Positions 1 through 8,831 of a stretch of 60,705 nucleotides of DNA are shown piece by piece. Each line of letters opens with the position of its first letter. The stretch's first letter is position 1. The notes under the pieces were generated by a model. That model saw nothing but the letters and a program-made list of their open reading frames with translations. It made no database searches and was not told the DNA's origin. Made by a program: the position numbers and the translations under genes. This stretch comes from CAZJBP01 sp964544115 (GTDB lineage Bacteria; Verrucomicrobiota; Kiritimatiellia; UBA8416; JADHWI01), in NCBI GenBank assembly GCA_964544115.1, contig CAZJBP010000001.1, positions 1-60,705 of the forward strand, read 5' to 3'.

Positions 1-8
1 GCGTGAAG

Positions 9-326
9 GGGGCGCATCCCCGTTTCAGTGCACACGGGGTTGACGCCCAGGCGGGTCCGTCTGCCCCGGCGACACGATCCGCAAAGGGGCGCGGGATGGG
101 CAGCCGCAGGCAGGCGGGCCCATATCGCGTGCCCGCGTTTCGACCCGAGCCGCGACACATCCCCCGGCAGCCTCTCGATCCGATGCGATTCCCACCGGCC
201 GCCCGAGGTCGATACCGATACCGATGCCGACCCCGACGCCGAAAGGACTGCGCGCCAGGCCGCCAGCCCCAACCGCGGGCCTGACACTACCCACACTGCA
301 CTTGCACTGAAACGGGGATGCGCCCC
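9..326. mobile_element. MITE-like element with 24-bp terminal inverted repeats
   Basis: The 24 bases at 9-32 are the exact reverse complement of 303-326 (24/24 by eye), giving a 318-bp unit with no plausible gene of its own. The interior has a 6-bp phased core at 211-247 (GATACC GATACC GATGCC GACCCC GACGCC). The reverse complement of the interior closely matches 60463-60705 and, over a shorter span, 52042-52132, so this is a dispersed family. The in-frame open stretch running from position 28 into the MoxR gene crosses the element and is not coding. Mobilisation by a transposase in trans is inference; no clear target-site duplication was seen. Confidence 0.75.
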
Positions 327-456
327 GGGTTGCGGCGTGCCCGCATCGGGGCTCGACGCTAAGTCCGACGGGCTGCTAGGCTTTGGCGACATGAGTCAAG
401 CTGGCGGGCGAGCGAGCGGGCGCCTCGTGATCCCGCCGCGTGGGAGGGTGCGTTCC

Positions 457-1863
457 ATGGCCACGATTGTCTTTCGCGAGGGGCCTCTTGCCGGCCAACA
501 GCGTGAGGTGCCGGAATCCGGCCTCAACATCGGTCGGAGCCCGACCTGCAAGCTGACGATGAATGATGGACGGGTCTCCGGCGAGCACCTGCTCCTCACC
601 ATGGAAGCGGGAGCCTGGTGGGCATACGATCTCCAGAGCACGAACGGCACGTTCGTCAACGGCCGGCAGATCCAGGCCATGCGGCTGAACGAGGGGGACC
701 AGATCGCCATCGGCGACTCGATCATCCTGTTCCACCTCGGCGCGGCGCCCGCCATCGATCCGAACGCCATCCCCTCCAGCCCGACGGCGGCCAGCCTGCG
801 GCAGGCCGACGCCGGCGTGAAGATCATCGCCCGGGCGGCCGACAACGAGGCGGAGATGAGCCGCGACGACCTCGAAGCGGCGGCGGCCCTGACGGACGCG
901 TACCGCCGCATGCGCGAGCAGGTGGCCCGAACCATCGTGGGACAGGCGGATGTCGTGGAGCAGGTGCTGATCGCCATCTTCTGCCGCGGCCACGCCCTGC
1001 TGGTCGGCGTGCCCGGCGTGGCAAAGACACTTCTCGTCAGCACGCTGGGCCACCTGCTGGATCTCAGCTACAAGCGCATCCAGTTCACCCCGGACCTGAT
1101 GCCGTCGGACATCACCGGCAGCGACGTGCTCCAGGAGGACCAGACCACCGGCAAGCGCGTGTTCCGCTTCATCCAGGGGCCGATCTTCGCCAACATGCTG
1201 CTGGCCGATGAGATCAACCGCACCCCGCCGAAGACCCAGGCGGCGCTGCTGGAGGCCATGCAGGAGCATCGCGTGACGATCGGCGACACGTCGTACCACC
1301 TGCCGGAGCCGTTCTTCGTCCTCGCCACGCAGAACCCGATCGAGCAGGAAGGCACGTATCCGCTGCCCGAGGCGCAGCTTGACCGGTTCATGTTCAACAT
1401 CATCGTGGACTATCCCACCGCCGACGAGGAGCGGGACATCATCCGGCAGGTCACCGGCTCGTACAAGGCGGAGCTGGAGGTGACGCTGACCGCGCAGGAG
1501 GTGCTGAACCTCCAGCAGATCGTGCGCCGGGTGCCGGTCGCCGCCCACGTCATCGACTACGCCCGCGACATCGCGCGGGCCACGCGGCCCAAGGCGCCCG
1601 ACGCGCCGGACTTCGTCAAGGAGATGGTGGCCTGGGGCGCCGGGCCGCGCGCCGGCATCTGCCTGATCACCGCCGCCAAGGCGCGCGCGATCCTGCATGG
1701 CCGGCACCATGCCACCACGGAAGACGTCCGGAAGGTCGCCCTGCCGGTCCTGCGGCACCGCGTGCTGACCACGTTCAACGCCGAAGCGGCGGGCGTCACG
1801 AGCGACGAAATTGTCCGGATGGTGATCGAGCGCCTCAAGCCCGTGGAGAGCATCAACGTGTGA
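457..1863 (+). CDS. FHA-domain MoxR-family AAA+ ATPase
   Basis: 468 aa. Residues about 1-95 form a forkhead-associated domain (GRSPTCK near 26, STNGTFVNG near 61-69) that would bind phosphothreonine. A linker leads to a MoxR AAA+ module with Walker A GVPGVAKT at about 184-191, Walker B LLADE ending near 252, sensor-1 ATQNP, and the C-terminal lid domain. MoxR ATPases act as chaperones that activate VWA-domain partners, and the next three genes encode such candidates. The ATG at 457 is chosen because it begins the FHA fold and has GGAGGG 8 bases upstream. An upstream in-frame extension would run through the MITE-like element. An FHA domain fused to MoxR is less common than stand-alone MoxR and suggests kinase-linked control. 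Confidence 0.93.
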   Translation: MATIVFREGPLAGQQREVPESGLNIGRSPTCKLTMNDGRVSGEHLLLTMEAGAWWAYDLQSTNGTFVNGRQIQAMRLNEGDQIAIGDSIILFHLGAAPAIDPNAIPSSPTAASLRQADAGVKIIARAADNEAEMSRDDLEAAAALTDAYRRMREQVARTIVGQADVVEQVLIAIFCRGHALLVGVPGVAKTLLVSTLGHLLDLSYKRIQFTPDLMPSDITGSDVLQEDQTTGKRVFRFIQGPIFANMLLADEINRTPPKTQAALLEAMQEHRVTIGDTSYHLPEPFFVLATQNPIEQEGTYPLPEAQLDRFMFNIIVDYPTADEERDIIRQVTGSYKAELEVTLTAQEVLNLQQIVRRVPVAAHVIDYARDIARATRPKAPDAPDFVKEMVAWGAGPRAGICLITAAKARAILHGRHHATTEDVRKVALPVLRHRVLTTFNAEAAGVTSDEIVRMVIERLKPVESINV

Positions 1864-2193
1864 TGGTCTGGCAGACGATTCAGCTGTTTAGGCTGTAGGC
1901 TGTTAGGGAGACGAGATGGAAGGGGCGGACAGATGGACTGCGAATGTCTCCCGCCAGAAGAAAGTCGGACACGACTGGATCGCCCTAACAGCCCAAAGTG
2001 GGCCTGCGCCCACAACCTATAATCAACCACAGATTACACTGATGGCACGGATGGGGAAGCCAACATGACAAAGCACAACCCACTTCATATCAGTGCTATC
2101 CGTGTTATCCGTGGTAATCATCTTGTTTTCTATCAGCGATCCGGATGGTTAAGGTACTAATCGTCCAACCCACCTGACGGCCTCTCCCCTACA
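1864..2193. repeat. Intergenic region with two nested inverted-repeat elements
   Basis: 330 bases without a gene. At 1879-1906 lies CAGCTGTTTAGGCTGTAGGC and its continuation, facing CCCTAACAGCCCAAAG at 1982-1997, as in an inverted repeat. A related arrangement occurs at 59165-59234. At 2026-2054 (ACCACAGATTACACTGATGG...) and 2089-2118 (ATCAGTGCTATCCGTG...GTGGTAAT) a second imperfect inverted repeat is present. Sequences like this ATCCGTG/AATCTGTGGT type are, to my knowledge, recurrent intergenic repeats in several bacterial phyla. I see no ORF or clear promoter for the DUF58 gene. Confidence 0.6.
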
Positions 2194-3129
2194 ATGAAGA
2201 CCGGGCGCTCACTGGATTACATGCGGCTGCTGCCGGGCGAGTCCACCGCCAAGGTGTCCCGCCTGGAGTACCTGGCCCGGAGCGTCGTGGAGGGCTTCAT
2301 CACCGGCCGCCACCGGAGCCCGCACAAGGGCTTCTCGGTCGAGTTCGCCGAGCACCGGCAGTACGCGCCGGGCGACAACCTGCGGGACCTCGACTGGCGC
2401 GTGTACGGCAAGTCCGACCGGTTCTACATCAAGCAGTACATCGAGGAGACCAACCTCCGGGCCACAATCCTCGTGGATGCGTCCGGGTCCATGGCCTACG
2501 CGGGGGACCTGGCCGCCGAGGTCGACGGGCACCGGCCCTCGAAGTTCGAGTATGCGCAGCTTCTGGCCGCCGCGCTCTCCTACCTCCTCATCATGCAGCA
2601 GGACGCCGTCGGGCTGGTGACGTTCGACACCGGCATGCGCCGCTACATCCCCGCCCGCAGCCGGGCCGGGCAGCTGCGCCAGGTGCTGGATGAGCTCAAC
2701 CAGACCCGCCCGGGCGGCGAAACCGGCCTGAGCCCGATCTTCCACAACATCGCCGACCGGATTCACCGCCGCGGCGTCGTCATCATCCTGAGCGACCTGT
2801 TCGACAACGCCGAGGGCATCATCAAGGCCCTCCACCATTTCCGCTACCGGCGCCACGACGTGCTGCTGCTGCACATCATGGCGGAGGAGGAACTCACCTT
2901 CCCCTTCAAGGGCTCCACGCACTTCCAGAGCCTCGAGCAGTCCGGCGTGAAACTGCAGATCGATCCCTCGTCCGTGCGGGGCGAGTACCTCAAGCGGGTC
3001 GGCGACTTTGTGGCCACGATCAAGTCCGCCTGCAGCCAGATCCGGGCGGAGTATGTCCCGATGTCCACGAAGACGCCGTTCGACGAGGCGCTCGCGGATT
3101 GCCTGTCGCGGCGGCGCAAGAGCCGGTGA
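2194..3129 (+). CDS. DUF58 / VWA-like protein
   Basis: 311 aa. It carries the DUF58 signature region (YAPGDNLRDLDWRVYGKSD, about 64-82) followed by a VWA-like fold with a metal-ion-dependent adhesion motif D95-A-S-G-S99. DUF58 proteins are routinely encoded next to MoxR ATPases and are presumed MoxR clients; the biochemical role is unknown. The protein has no obvious membrane segment, so it is probably cytoplasmic or peripheral. It lies 330 bases after the MoxR gene, separated by repeats, and its stop is 7 bases before the next start, so it is probably the first cistron of a translationally coupled block. An alternative ATG at 2221 would shorten it by nine residues. Confidence 0.92.
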   Translation: MKTGRSLDYMRLLPGESTAKVSRLEYLARSVVEGFITGRHRSPHKGFSVEFAEHRQYAPGDNLRDLDWRVYGKSDRFYIKQYIEETNLRATILVDASGSMAYAGDLAAEVDGHRPSKFEYAQLLAAALSYLLIMQQDAVGLVTFDTGMRRYIPARSRAGQLRQVLDELNQTRPGGETGLSPIFHNIADRIHRRGVVIILSDLFDNAEGIIKALHHFRYRRHDVLLLHIMAEEELTFPFKGSTHFQSLEQSGVKLQIDPSSVRGEYLKRVGDFVATIKSACSQIRAEYVPMSTKTPFDEALADCLSRRRKSR

Positions 3130-3136
3130 GGAGTTC

Positions 3137-5653
3137 ATGCTGTTCCAGAACATGTGGTTGCTGGCGGGGCTGCTGACGGTATCCATCCCGATCGTCATCC
3201 ACCTGCTGAACCGGCGGACCCCGCGGACGGTCCAGTGGGGCGCGATTCAGTTCCTCCTCGACTCCATGATCCGCTGCAAACGCCGGATCATGCTGGAGGA
3301 GGTGCTGCTCCTGGGCGCGCGGTGCCTGCTGCTCTCCCTGGTGGCCTGCGCCGTCGCCCGGCCCTTCGTGCCGCCGGGCTCGCATGTCCCGTATGCGATC
3401 GTCCTGCCGCTCGCCCTGCTGGCCATCGCGATGTTCGGCGCCTCCTTCGCCATGACGCCGGCCCCGCGGGCCGCGAGGGTCTGCCGCCTCGCCGCCGCCC
3501 TGATGATCCTGCTGGCCGGCCTGGCGGTCGGGCTGGAAAAGAAGCTCAACCTCGGACGGTTCGGCGGGGCCGCCTCGCAGAGCATCGCCCTGGTCATCGA
3601 CGGCTCGACCTCCATGACGGTCGGCGCGGACGGCACGCCCAACTTCAACCGCGCGCTCGCCGAGGCCACGCGGCTCGTTGAGACGGCCGGCCCGGGCGCG
3701 GAGTTCAGCGTCATTCTGGCCGGCTCATTTCCCGTGACGGTCATCGGCGCGCCCGCCTCGGACCGCGTCAAGGTGCTCTCGGCCCTCGAGGCCCTTAAGC
3801 CCGCCGCCGGCTGCGCGCGGGTCCCCGCGGCCCTGTCCGCCGCCGCCTCGGCGCTCGCCCTGGGCTTCTGCCCCGAGAAGAAGATCGTGTTCCTCACCGA
3901 CGGCCAGCGCGCCGGCTGGGAGACGGACGACCCCAGCCGCTGGAAGTTCGTCGGGGACACCTTTGCCAAGATGACCCCGCCGCCGGACTTTGTGCTGAGA
4001 ACCCTCCCGGGGCCGAAGCGCTTCCGCAATGCCGGGGTGGCCGCGATCGACTTCTCCCGCGAGGCCGTGGGCGCCGACCGCGAGGTCGGCATCCTGGTGC
4101 GCGTGGAGAACACGGGCAGCGAGGCCGTGACGCCGTCGGAGCTCACGCTCAAGATCGGCGAGGACGTGCTGACGGACCGGACGATCGGCCAGATCGAGCC
4201 CGGCGCTTCGGAGTCGATCCGCTTCCCGTACCGGTTCAGGGAGGCGGGGCCGCACACGCTCGTCGCCCGCCTCGCCGTCACGGACGACCTGCCCGCCGAC
4301 GACACCTGCAGCGCGGCGGTCAGCGTCATCGGGTCGCTGCGCGTCCTGCTGATCGACGGCCATCCATCCTCGCGCTTCCTGGACGGCGCCGCCTCCTTCG
4401 CCGCCCTGGCCATGGCTCCCGCCGAGGGCACCGCCACCCTCGCAAAGCGGGCGGGCGGCGCAGACGCGGAAAAGCAAGGCGCCGACCGATTTCTCATCGA
4501 GCCGAAGATTGTGGATGTCCTGTCGCTCCAGGACATCGGACCGCTGGCCGGCTATGACGTCATCGTGCTCTCCGACGTCCCGCAGCTGCCGTCCGCGCTG
4601 GCCCGGGACGTGAGGGCCTACGTGCGCGACGGAGGCGGTCTGCTCGTGGCGCCGGGAGAGAACGCCCGCCGCGACTTCTACAACGGATGGCTGACGACGG
4701 AAGGGAAGCGCCTGCTGCCGGCGGACATCGGCACGCGCATCACCGCCGCCCCGGGGGAGGAGCGCCGCCTCAGCCTGACCACCCTGACGCATCGCGCACT
4801 CCAGTCCGTCCGGGACAGCAACCGCGGCGACATCGGCACGCTGGCCGTCTCGGACTATTGGCTGCTGGGCGAGGCGGCGCCGGACGAAGCGGTGTCCATC
4901 GGAGCCCGCCTGAACAACGGCGATGCGTTTCTGGCCGAGCGCAAGGTCGGCAAGGGAGTCGTCCTGCTGACGGCCTGCTCGCTGGACCATCGCGGCAGCA
5001 ACCTCGCCGGCCTCAGCGCGTTCGTCCCCCTGATCCACGAGATGGTGTACTACCTGAGCAATCCGTCCAGACCGAACCTGAACGTCGCGCCGGGCCCGGA
5101 CATTGCCCTGCGCCTGACGGCGCGTCCGCAGGGCAAGCCGCGGGACGAGGAGGCCCGCGCAGACGTCCTGGGGCCCGACAACGTGAGCCACCCGGCCCGC
5201 CTCCTGATCTCCGGCGACGGCGCGGTGGTGAGGATGGGAGGCCTCCAGCAGCCCGGCCTGTACCGCATCACCGTGCCCGGCGCGCTCAAGGAATGCTGCG
5301 GCGACGTGCTGGCCGCCGACGGCACGGTTCCTTTCGCCGTGGCACAGGAGATTGAGGAAAGCCGCCTGCAGCCGCTCGGGCCGGCCGACGTCGAACTGGT
5401 CCGGAAGTTTACCCGGCTCAGCCAGCCGGCGACGGTCGAGGAGGCCCGGCGGATCCTGACCGGAAAGGCATTCGGCAAGGAGCTCTGGCGCCTCCTCGCC
5501 ATCGCCGCCCTGCTGCTGGTGCTGGTCGAAATAGGCCTCACCCGCTGGATCGTCGCCCGACGCGGGGAGGCCAGGGGCGTAGCGTTTTCGGGACCGAACG
5601 AGCTGTCGACGTCGTTGCGCGCACACGGGGAGACGATCCGGCATGCTGACTGA
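3137..5653 (+). CDS. BatA-type membrane protein with VWA domain
   Basis: 838 aa. The N-terminus (MLFQNMWLLAGLLTVSIPIV) followed by HLLNRR is the typical BatA/aerotolerance N-terminal domain with a membrane segment. Two or more further hydrophobic segments follow at about 90-130. A VWA domain carries D155-G-S-T-S159. The middle third resembles a class I glutamine-amidotransferase-like Rossmann fold (VLLIDGHPSSRF, then DVIVLSDVP and a glycine-rich turn). A last transmembrane helix sits near residues 785-815, so the VWA and amidotransferase-like parts are probably outside the cytoplasmic membrane or face it. GAGGAG sits 5 bases before the ATG. The end overlaps the next gene by 11 bases. Proteins of this layout accompany MoxR/DUF58 in PVC bacteria; their function is not established. 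Confidence 0.88.
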   Translation: MLFQNMWLLAGLLTVSIPIVIHLLNRRTPRTVQWGAIQFLLDSMIRCKRRIMLEEVLLLGARCLLLSLVACAVARPFVPPGSHVPYAIVLPLALLAIAMFGASFAMTPAPRAARVCRLAAALMILLAGLAVGLEKKLNLGRFGGAASQSIALVIDGSTSMTVGADGTPNFNRALAEATRLVETAGPGAEFSVILAGSFPVTVIGAPASDRVKVLSALEALKPAAGCARVPAALSAAASALALGFCPEKKIVFLTDGQRAGWETDDPSRWKFVGDTFAKMTPPPDFVLRTLPGPKRFRNAGVAAIDFSREAVGADREVGILVRVENTGSEAVTPSELTLKIGEDVLTDRTIGQIEPGASESIRFPYRFREAGPHTLVARLAVTDDLPADDTCSAAVSVIGSLRVLLIDGHPSSRFLDGAASFAALAMAPAEGTATLAKRAGGADAEKQGADRFLIEPKIVDVLSLQDIGPLAGYDVIVLSDVPQLPSALARDVRAYVRDGGGLLVAPGENARRDFYNGWLTTEGKRLLPADIGTRITAAPGEERRLSLTTLTHRALQSVRDSNRGDIGTLAVSDYWLLGEAAPDEAVSIGARLNNGDAFLAERKVGKGVVLLTACSLDHRGSNLAGLSAFVPLIHEMVYYLSNPSRPNLNVAPGPDIALRLTARPQGKPRDEEARADVLGPDNVSHPARLLISGDGAVVRMGGLQQPGLYRITVPGALKECCGDVLAADGTVPFAVAQEIEESRLQPLGPADVELVRKFTRLSQPATVEEARRILTGKAFGKELWRLLAIAALLLVLVEIGLTRWIVARRGEARGVAFSGPNELSTSLRAHGETIRHAD

Positions 5654-8600
5654 ACTCAGACGCAGTGATCTCCTGTCGGCGGATGTCCCGACCCTCGTGC
5701 TCGTCGCGCTCGCGGCCGTGGCTGTGGCAGCCTGGGCCGGCTCTCACGGATTGAAACGCCGGTTCGGGCGCCCGTGGCCGGGCCGCGGCTTCCTTGCCGT
5801 GCGTGTCCTCCTCGGAACCGCCGCCGCGTGGTCGGCTCTGCAGATCGCCGCGCGCTTCCTGATGCTGGGCACCCCGTGGTCGCTCTGGGCCACCGGCCTT
5901 GTCGCCGCGGCTTCCATCGAAACCGCCGCGGCGCTTTATCAGCTGGAGCGCGCAAGGGTTTCGACGCTCACCGGACGGATGCTCCTGGCCCTGCGGATCA
6001 CCCTGATCCTGCTGCTCATGGTAATGCTGTCCCAGCCGGTGCTGTGGTGGGAGACCGGCCGGAGCGTGACCCGCTACGTCGCCGTGCTGCTCGATGACTC
6101 GGCATCCATGCACATCACCGACCGGGCGCTGACGCCCTCGGACAAGCTGAAGCTGGCCTCTCTGTTCGGCCTCAAGGCCGTGCGCCAGCGACCGGAGCTC
6201 GATCTTCTTCCGGGCCGACTGGCCGACATCCGCAGCAAGCTCGCCGCCGAGAGCGCCGGCCTCCAGGCCGTGCCCGAAACCGACGCGGCCGCGTTCAAGG
6301 CCTTTCTCGAAAAGCAGGGCGCGTCCCTCGGAACGTTCCTGCAGGACGCGCACGGGCGCGTGAGCGGCGACTGCGAGGCGCTCGGCCGGGGCCTCGCACA
6401 GGCGGACGCCGCGCAAGGATGGAGGAAGAACCTCGAGGACATCCGCGCGCGCCTCAGCCAGAAGGTCCTCCCGCGCCTGGCCGAAGCCGCCAAACGGGTC
6501 GCCGACGGCAGCGCGGCACCCACACCGGAGCAGCGCCAGGGCCTGCTGCAGGCGCTGAACATCGCCGGCGACGAACTGGCGCAGAGCCTCGCGCTCCTGC
6601 CCCCGGCGCTGGCCGGCATGGACGAGGCCCTCTACCGCGGACTGTCGCCCGATGACGTCAAGGCCGTGGATGAGATTGCCGGCCGCACGCGCGCCCGGAT
6701 TGCGCGGGACGTACTGACCCGTCCCAAGGGAGACGCCGAGGGCATGCTCAACCGGCTGAAGAGCAAGTACGCGCTGAAGTTCGTCCGCTTCGCATCCGAC
6801 AGCGTGCCGACCGATGTGGATGCCTGGCAGAAAGGCGGGGAGGCGTCGTTTCTCCCCTCCCTGTCCAGCAACGCGCCCGACCGAGAAGATCTCCCGGCCG
6901 CGGGAGCGCTCCCACGGGCGTTCCGCGAAACGACGGACCTTGGCGCGGCGCTGGACCGGGTCGCCGGCGAAGCGACGCCCGACAGCCTGGCGGGCGTGCT
7001 GGTCCTGACCGATGGCCGCCACAACGGGAAGGTGTCGCCCGAGGCCGCCGCGCGGCGCCTGGGCACCCTCGGCGTACCGGTGTGCACGGTCTTGATCGGC
7101 AGCAGCGACACGCCGAAGGACGCCGCCGTCGTCGACGTCACGGCCCCCGTATCCGTCTACCTCGGCGACAAGGTCAACGTCCAGGCATCGCTGCGCCTGG
7201 TCGCTCTCCGCGGACGCACGGCCAAGGTCCGCCTCATGCTGAACGGCGAAGCCGTCGACGAGGCGTCGGTGGATGTGCCCGAGGATACGTTCCTGACCCG
7301 CGTGGCCCTGAGCCACACGCCGAAGGACGCCGGCATCCTCGCCTACGAGGTCGCGATTGAACCCATCGACGGCGAGCCGCTGACGGAAAACAACACGTGG
7401 CCGCTGCGGGTGGCGGCGTCGGACAACCGCATGAACGTCCTCCTTGTGGAAGGGCGCCCGCGCTGGGAGTTCAGATACCTGCGCAACCTGCTGTACGTCC
7501 GCGATCGCGCGGTGCACCTGCAGTACGTGCTGCTGGAGCCCGATCGCCTGGAGGGCGCGCCGGCGCCGGACCCGGTGGCGGCCTCGGCCTCCCGCACGTT
7601 TGGCGACGCGGAGGCCACCGCCCTGCCGGCCAGCCGGGCGGAGTGGATGCGGTTCGACGTGATCATCCTCGGCGACGTGGCTCCCGACGCGCTGGACGCG
7701 GACACCCTTGAGACGATCCAGCACTGCGTGTCGGAGCGCGGCGCGCTGCTCGTCGTCCAGGCTGGCCCCCGCTTCATGCCGCACTGGCATACGAGCCCCC
7801 TCCTGCGCGAGTTGCTGCCCGTCCGGTACGCGCAGACCGAAACCTCGTTCTACGCCAGCCCCGAGCCGGCCAGCCGCATCCGCCTGACCGCCGCCGGCAC
7901 GGCGCACCCGATCATGCAGCAGGCCGGCGGCGCGGAGGAGAACCGCGAGATCTGGGAGAGCTTCCCGCCGATCACCTGGCGCCACGCCGTCGCCAGCGTG
8001 AAGGAAGGCGCCTCGGTGCTCGCCTATGCCGAGCCGCTGCCCGTCGGACCCGGCGCCGCACTCGCGGAACGCGGCGCGCGCCGCGAGGACGCGACGGCGG
8101 CCGCCCCCCTGATCGTGGCGCAGCCCTACGGCCTCGGCCGAGTCGTGGCCCTCACCTATGATGAAACGTGGCGGCTGCGCTACCGGAAGGGCGACGTGCA
8201 TCACCACAAGTTCTGGGGCCAACTCCTGCGCTGGGGTGTGGGCGACAAGCTGCGTTCCGGCACGGAGCACGTCCGCATCGGCACGGACCTCCTCACCTAC
8301 CCGATCGGCGCCCCGGTCCGCATCGAGGCCCGGGTGCTCGACATGGACTACAAGGCCGTGACGAACGACTCGATCTACGTCCGCGTGTCCAGCAATGAGC
8401 GGGAGGTCATCCGCCGCCAGCTCCAGTATCGCCGCGATTCGTGCGGCATCTTCGAGGCCACGCTGCCCGCCATGCCGGAAGCGGGCCTGTACCGCGTGGA
8501 GCTCGAAAGCCGCAAGGTGGACGAGCTCCTGACCCGGGAAGGCGCCGCCGCAGTCGGCACGGAGTTCGTCGTGGCCGCGCCCGGCACGTCGCGGGAGCTC

Positions 8601-8831
8601 AGCGAGCTGTCCACTGACCTCGACACGCCCAGGGCGATGGCGGCCGCCAGCGGCGGGAAGGTCGCCGGGCCGGAGTCCGCCGACAGCGTGCTCGACGTGT
8701 TCGGGCCCGGAAGCCGGAGGCTGTCGGAAATAAGGGAGTTGACCCTGTGGGACTCCTGGCCGATGTTGGCGCTCATGGTCCTGATCATCACAGCCGAGTG
8801 GCTGTTGCGCAGAAGGAAGGGACTGGTATGA
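5643..8831 (+). CDS. Large membrane protein with VWA-like and amidotransferase-like domains
   Basis: 1062 aa. N-terminal hydrophobic segments at about 17-35, 55-75, 78-95 and 112-135 are followed by D151-D-S-A-S155, a VWA/MIDAS-type motif interrupted by a long helical insertion (about 160-430). A second half of the VWA-like fold follows (VLVLTDGRHNGK near 455), then Ig-like and glutamine-amidotransferase-like regions (NVLLVEGRPRWEFRYLR; FDVIILGDV) and a final transmembrane helix near residues 1038-1056. The order parallels the preceding BatA-like protein, so the two are probably divergent paralogues acting in one complex. The stop overlaps the next start as ATGA, so the two are translationally coupled. 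Confidence 0.82.
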   Translation: MLTELRRSDLLSADVPTLVLVALAAVAVAAWAGSHGLKRRFGRPWPGRGFLAVRVLLGTAAAWSALQIAARFLMLGTPWSLWATGLVAAASIETAAALYQLERARVSTLTGRMLLALRITLILLLMVMLSQPVLWWETGRSVTRYVAVLLDDSASMHITDRALTPSDKLKLASLFGLKAVRQRPELDLLPGRLADIRSKLAAESAGLQAVPETDAAAFKAFLEKQGASLGTFLQDAHGRVSGDCEALGRGLAQADAAQGWRKNLEDIRARLSQKVLPRLAEAAKRVADGSAAPTPEQRQGLLQALNIAGDELAQSLALLPPALAGMDEALYRGLSPDDVKAVDEIAGRTRARIARDVLTRPKGDAEGMLNRLKSKYALKFVRFASDSVPTDVDAWQKGGEASFLPSLSSNAPDREDLPAAGALPRAFRETTDLGAALDRVAGEATPDSLAGVLVLTDGRHNGKVSPEAAARRLGTLGVPVCTVLIGSSDTPKDAAVVDVTAPVSVYLGDKVNVQASLRLVALRGRTAKVRLMLNGEAVDEASVDVPEDTFLTRVALSHTPKDAGILAYEVAIEPIDGEPLTENNTWPLRVAASDNRMNVLLVEGRPRWEFRYLRNLLYVRDRAVHLQYVLLEPDRLEGAPAPDPVAASASRTFGDAEATALPASRAEWMRFDVIILGDVAPDALDADTLETIQHCVSERGALLVVQAGPRFMPHWHTSPLLRELLPVRYAQTETSFYASPEPASRIRLTAAGTAHPIMQQAGGAEENREIWESFPPITWRHAVASVKEGASVLAYAEPLPVGPGAALAERGARREDATAAAPLIVAQPYGLGRVVALTYDETWRLRYRKGDVHHHKFWGQLLRWGVGDKLRSGTEHVRIGTDLLTYPIGAPVRIEARVLDMDYKAVTNDSIYVRVSSNEREVIRRQLQYRRDSCGIFEATLPAMPEAGLYRVELESRKVDELLTREGAAAVGTEFVVAAPGTSRELSELSTDLDTPRAMAAASGGKVAGPESADSVLDVFGPGSRRLSEIRELTLWDSWPMLALMVLIITAEWLLRRRKGLV

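Noticed and set aside
28..456. N-terminal extension of the MoxR gene by 143 codons
   Set aside because: It crosses the inverted-repeat element, is Arg/Pro/Asp-rich, and the FHA domain begins at the ATG at 457.
5538..8270. 910-codon antisense open frame under the large VWA gene
   Set aside because: Shadow of the plus-strand gene; no domain, no ribosome site, biased composition.
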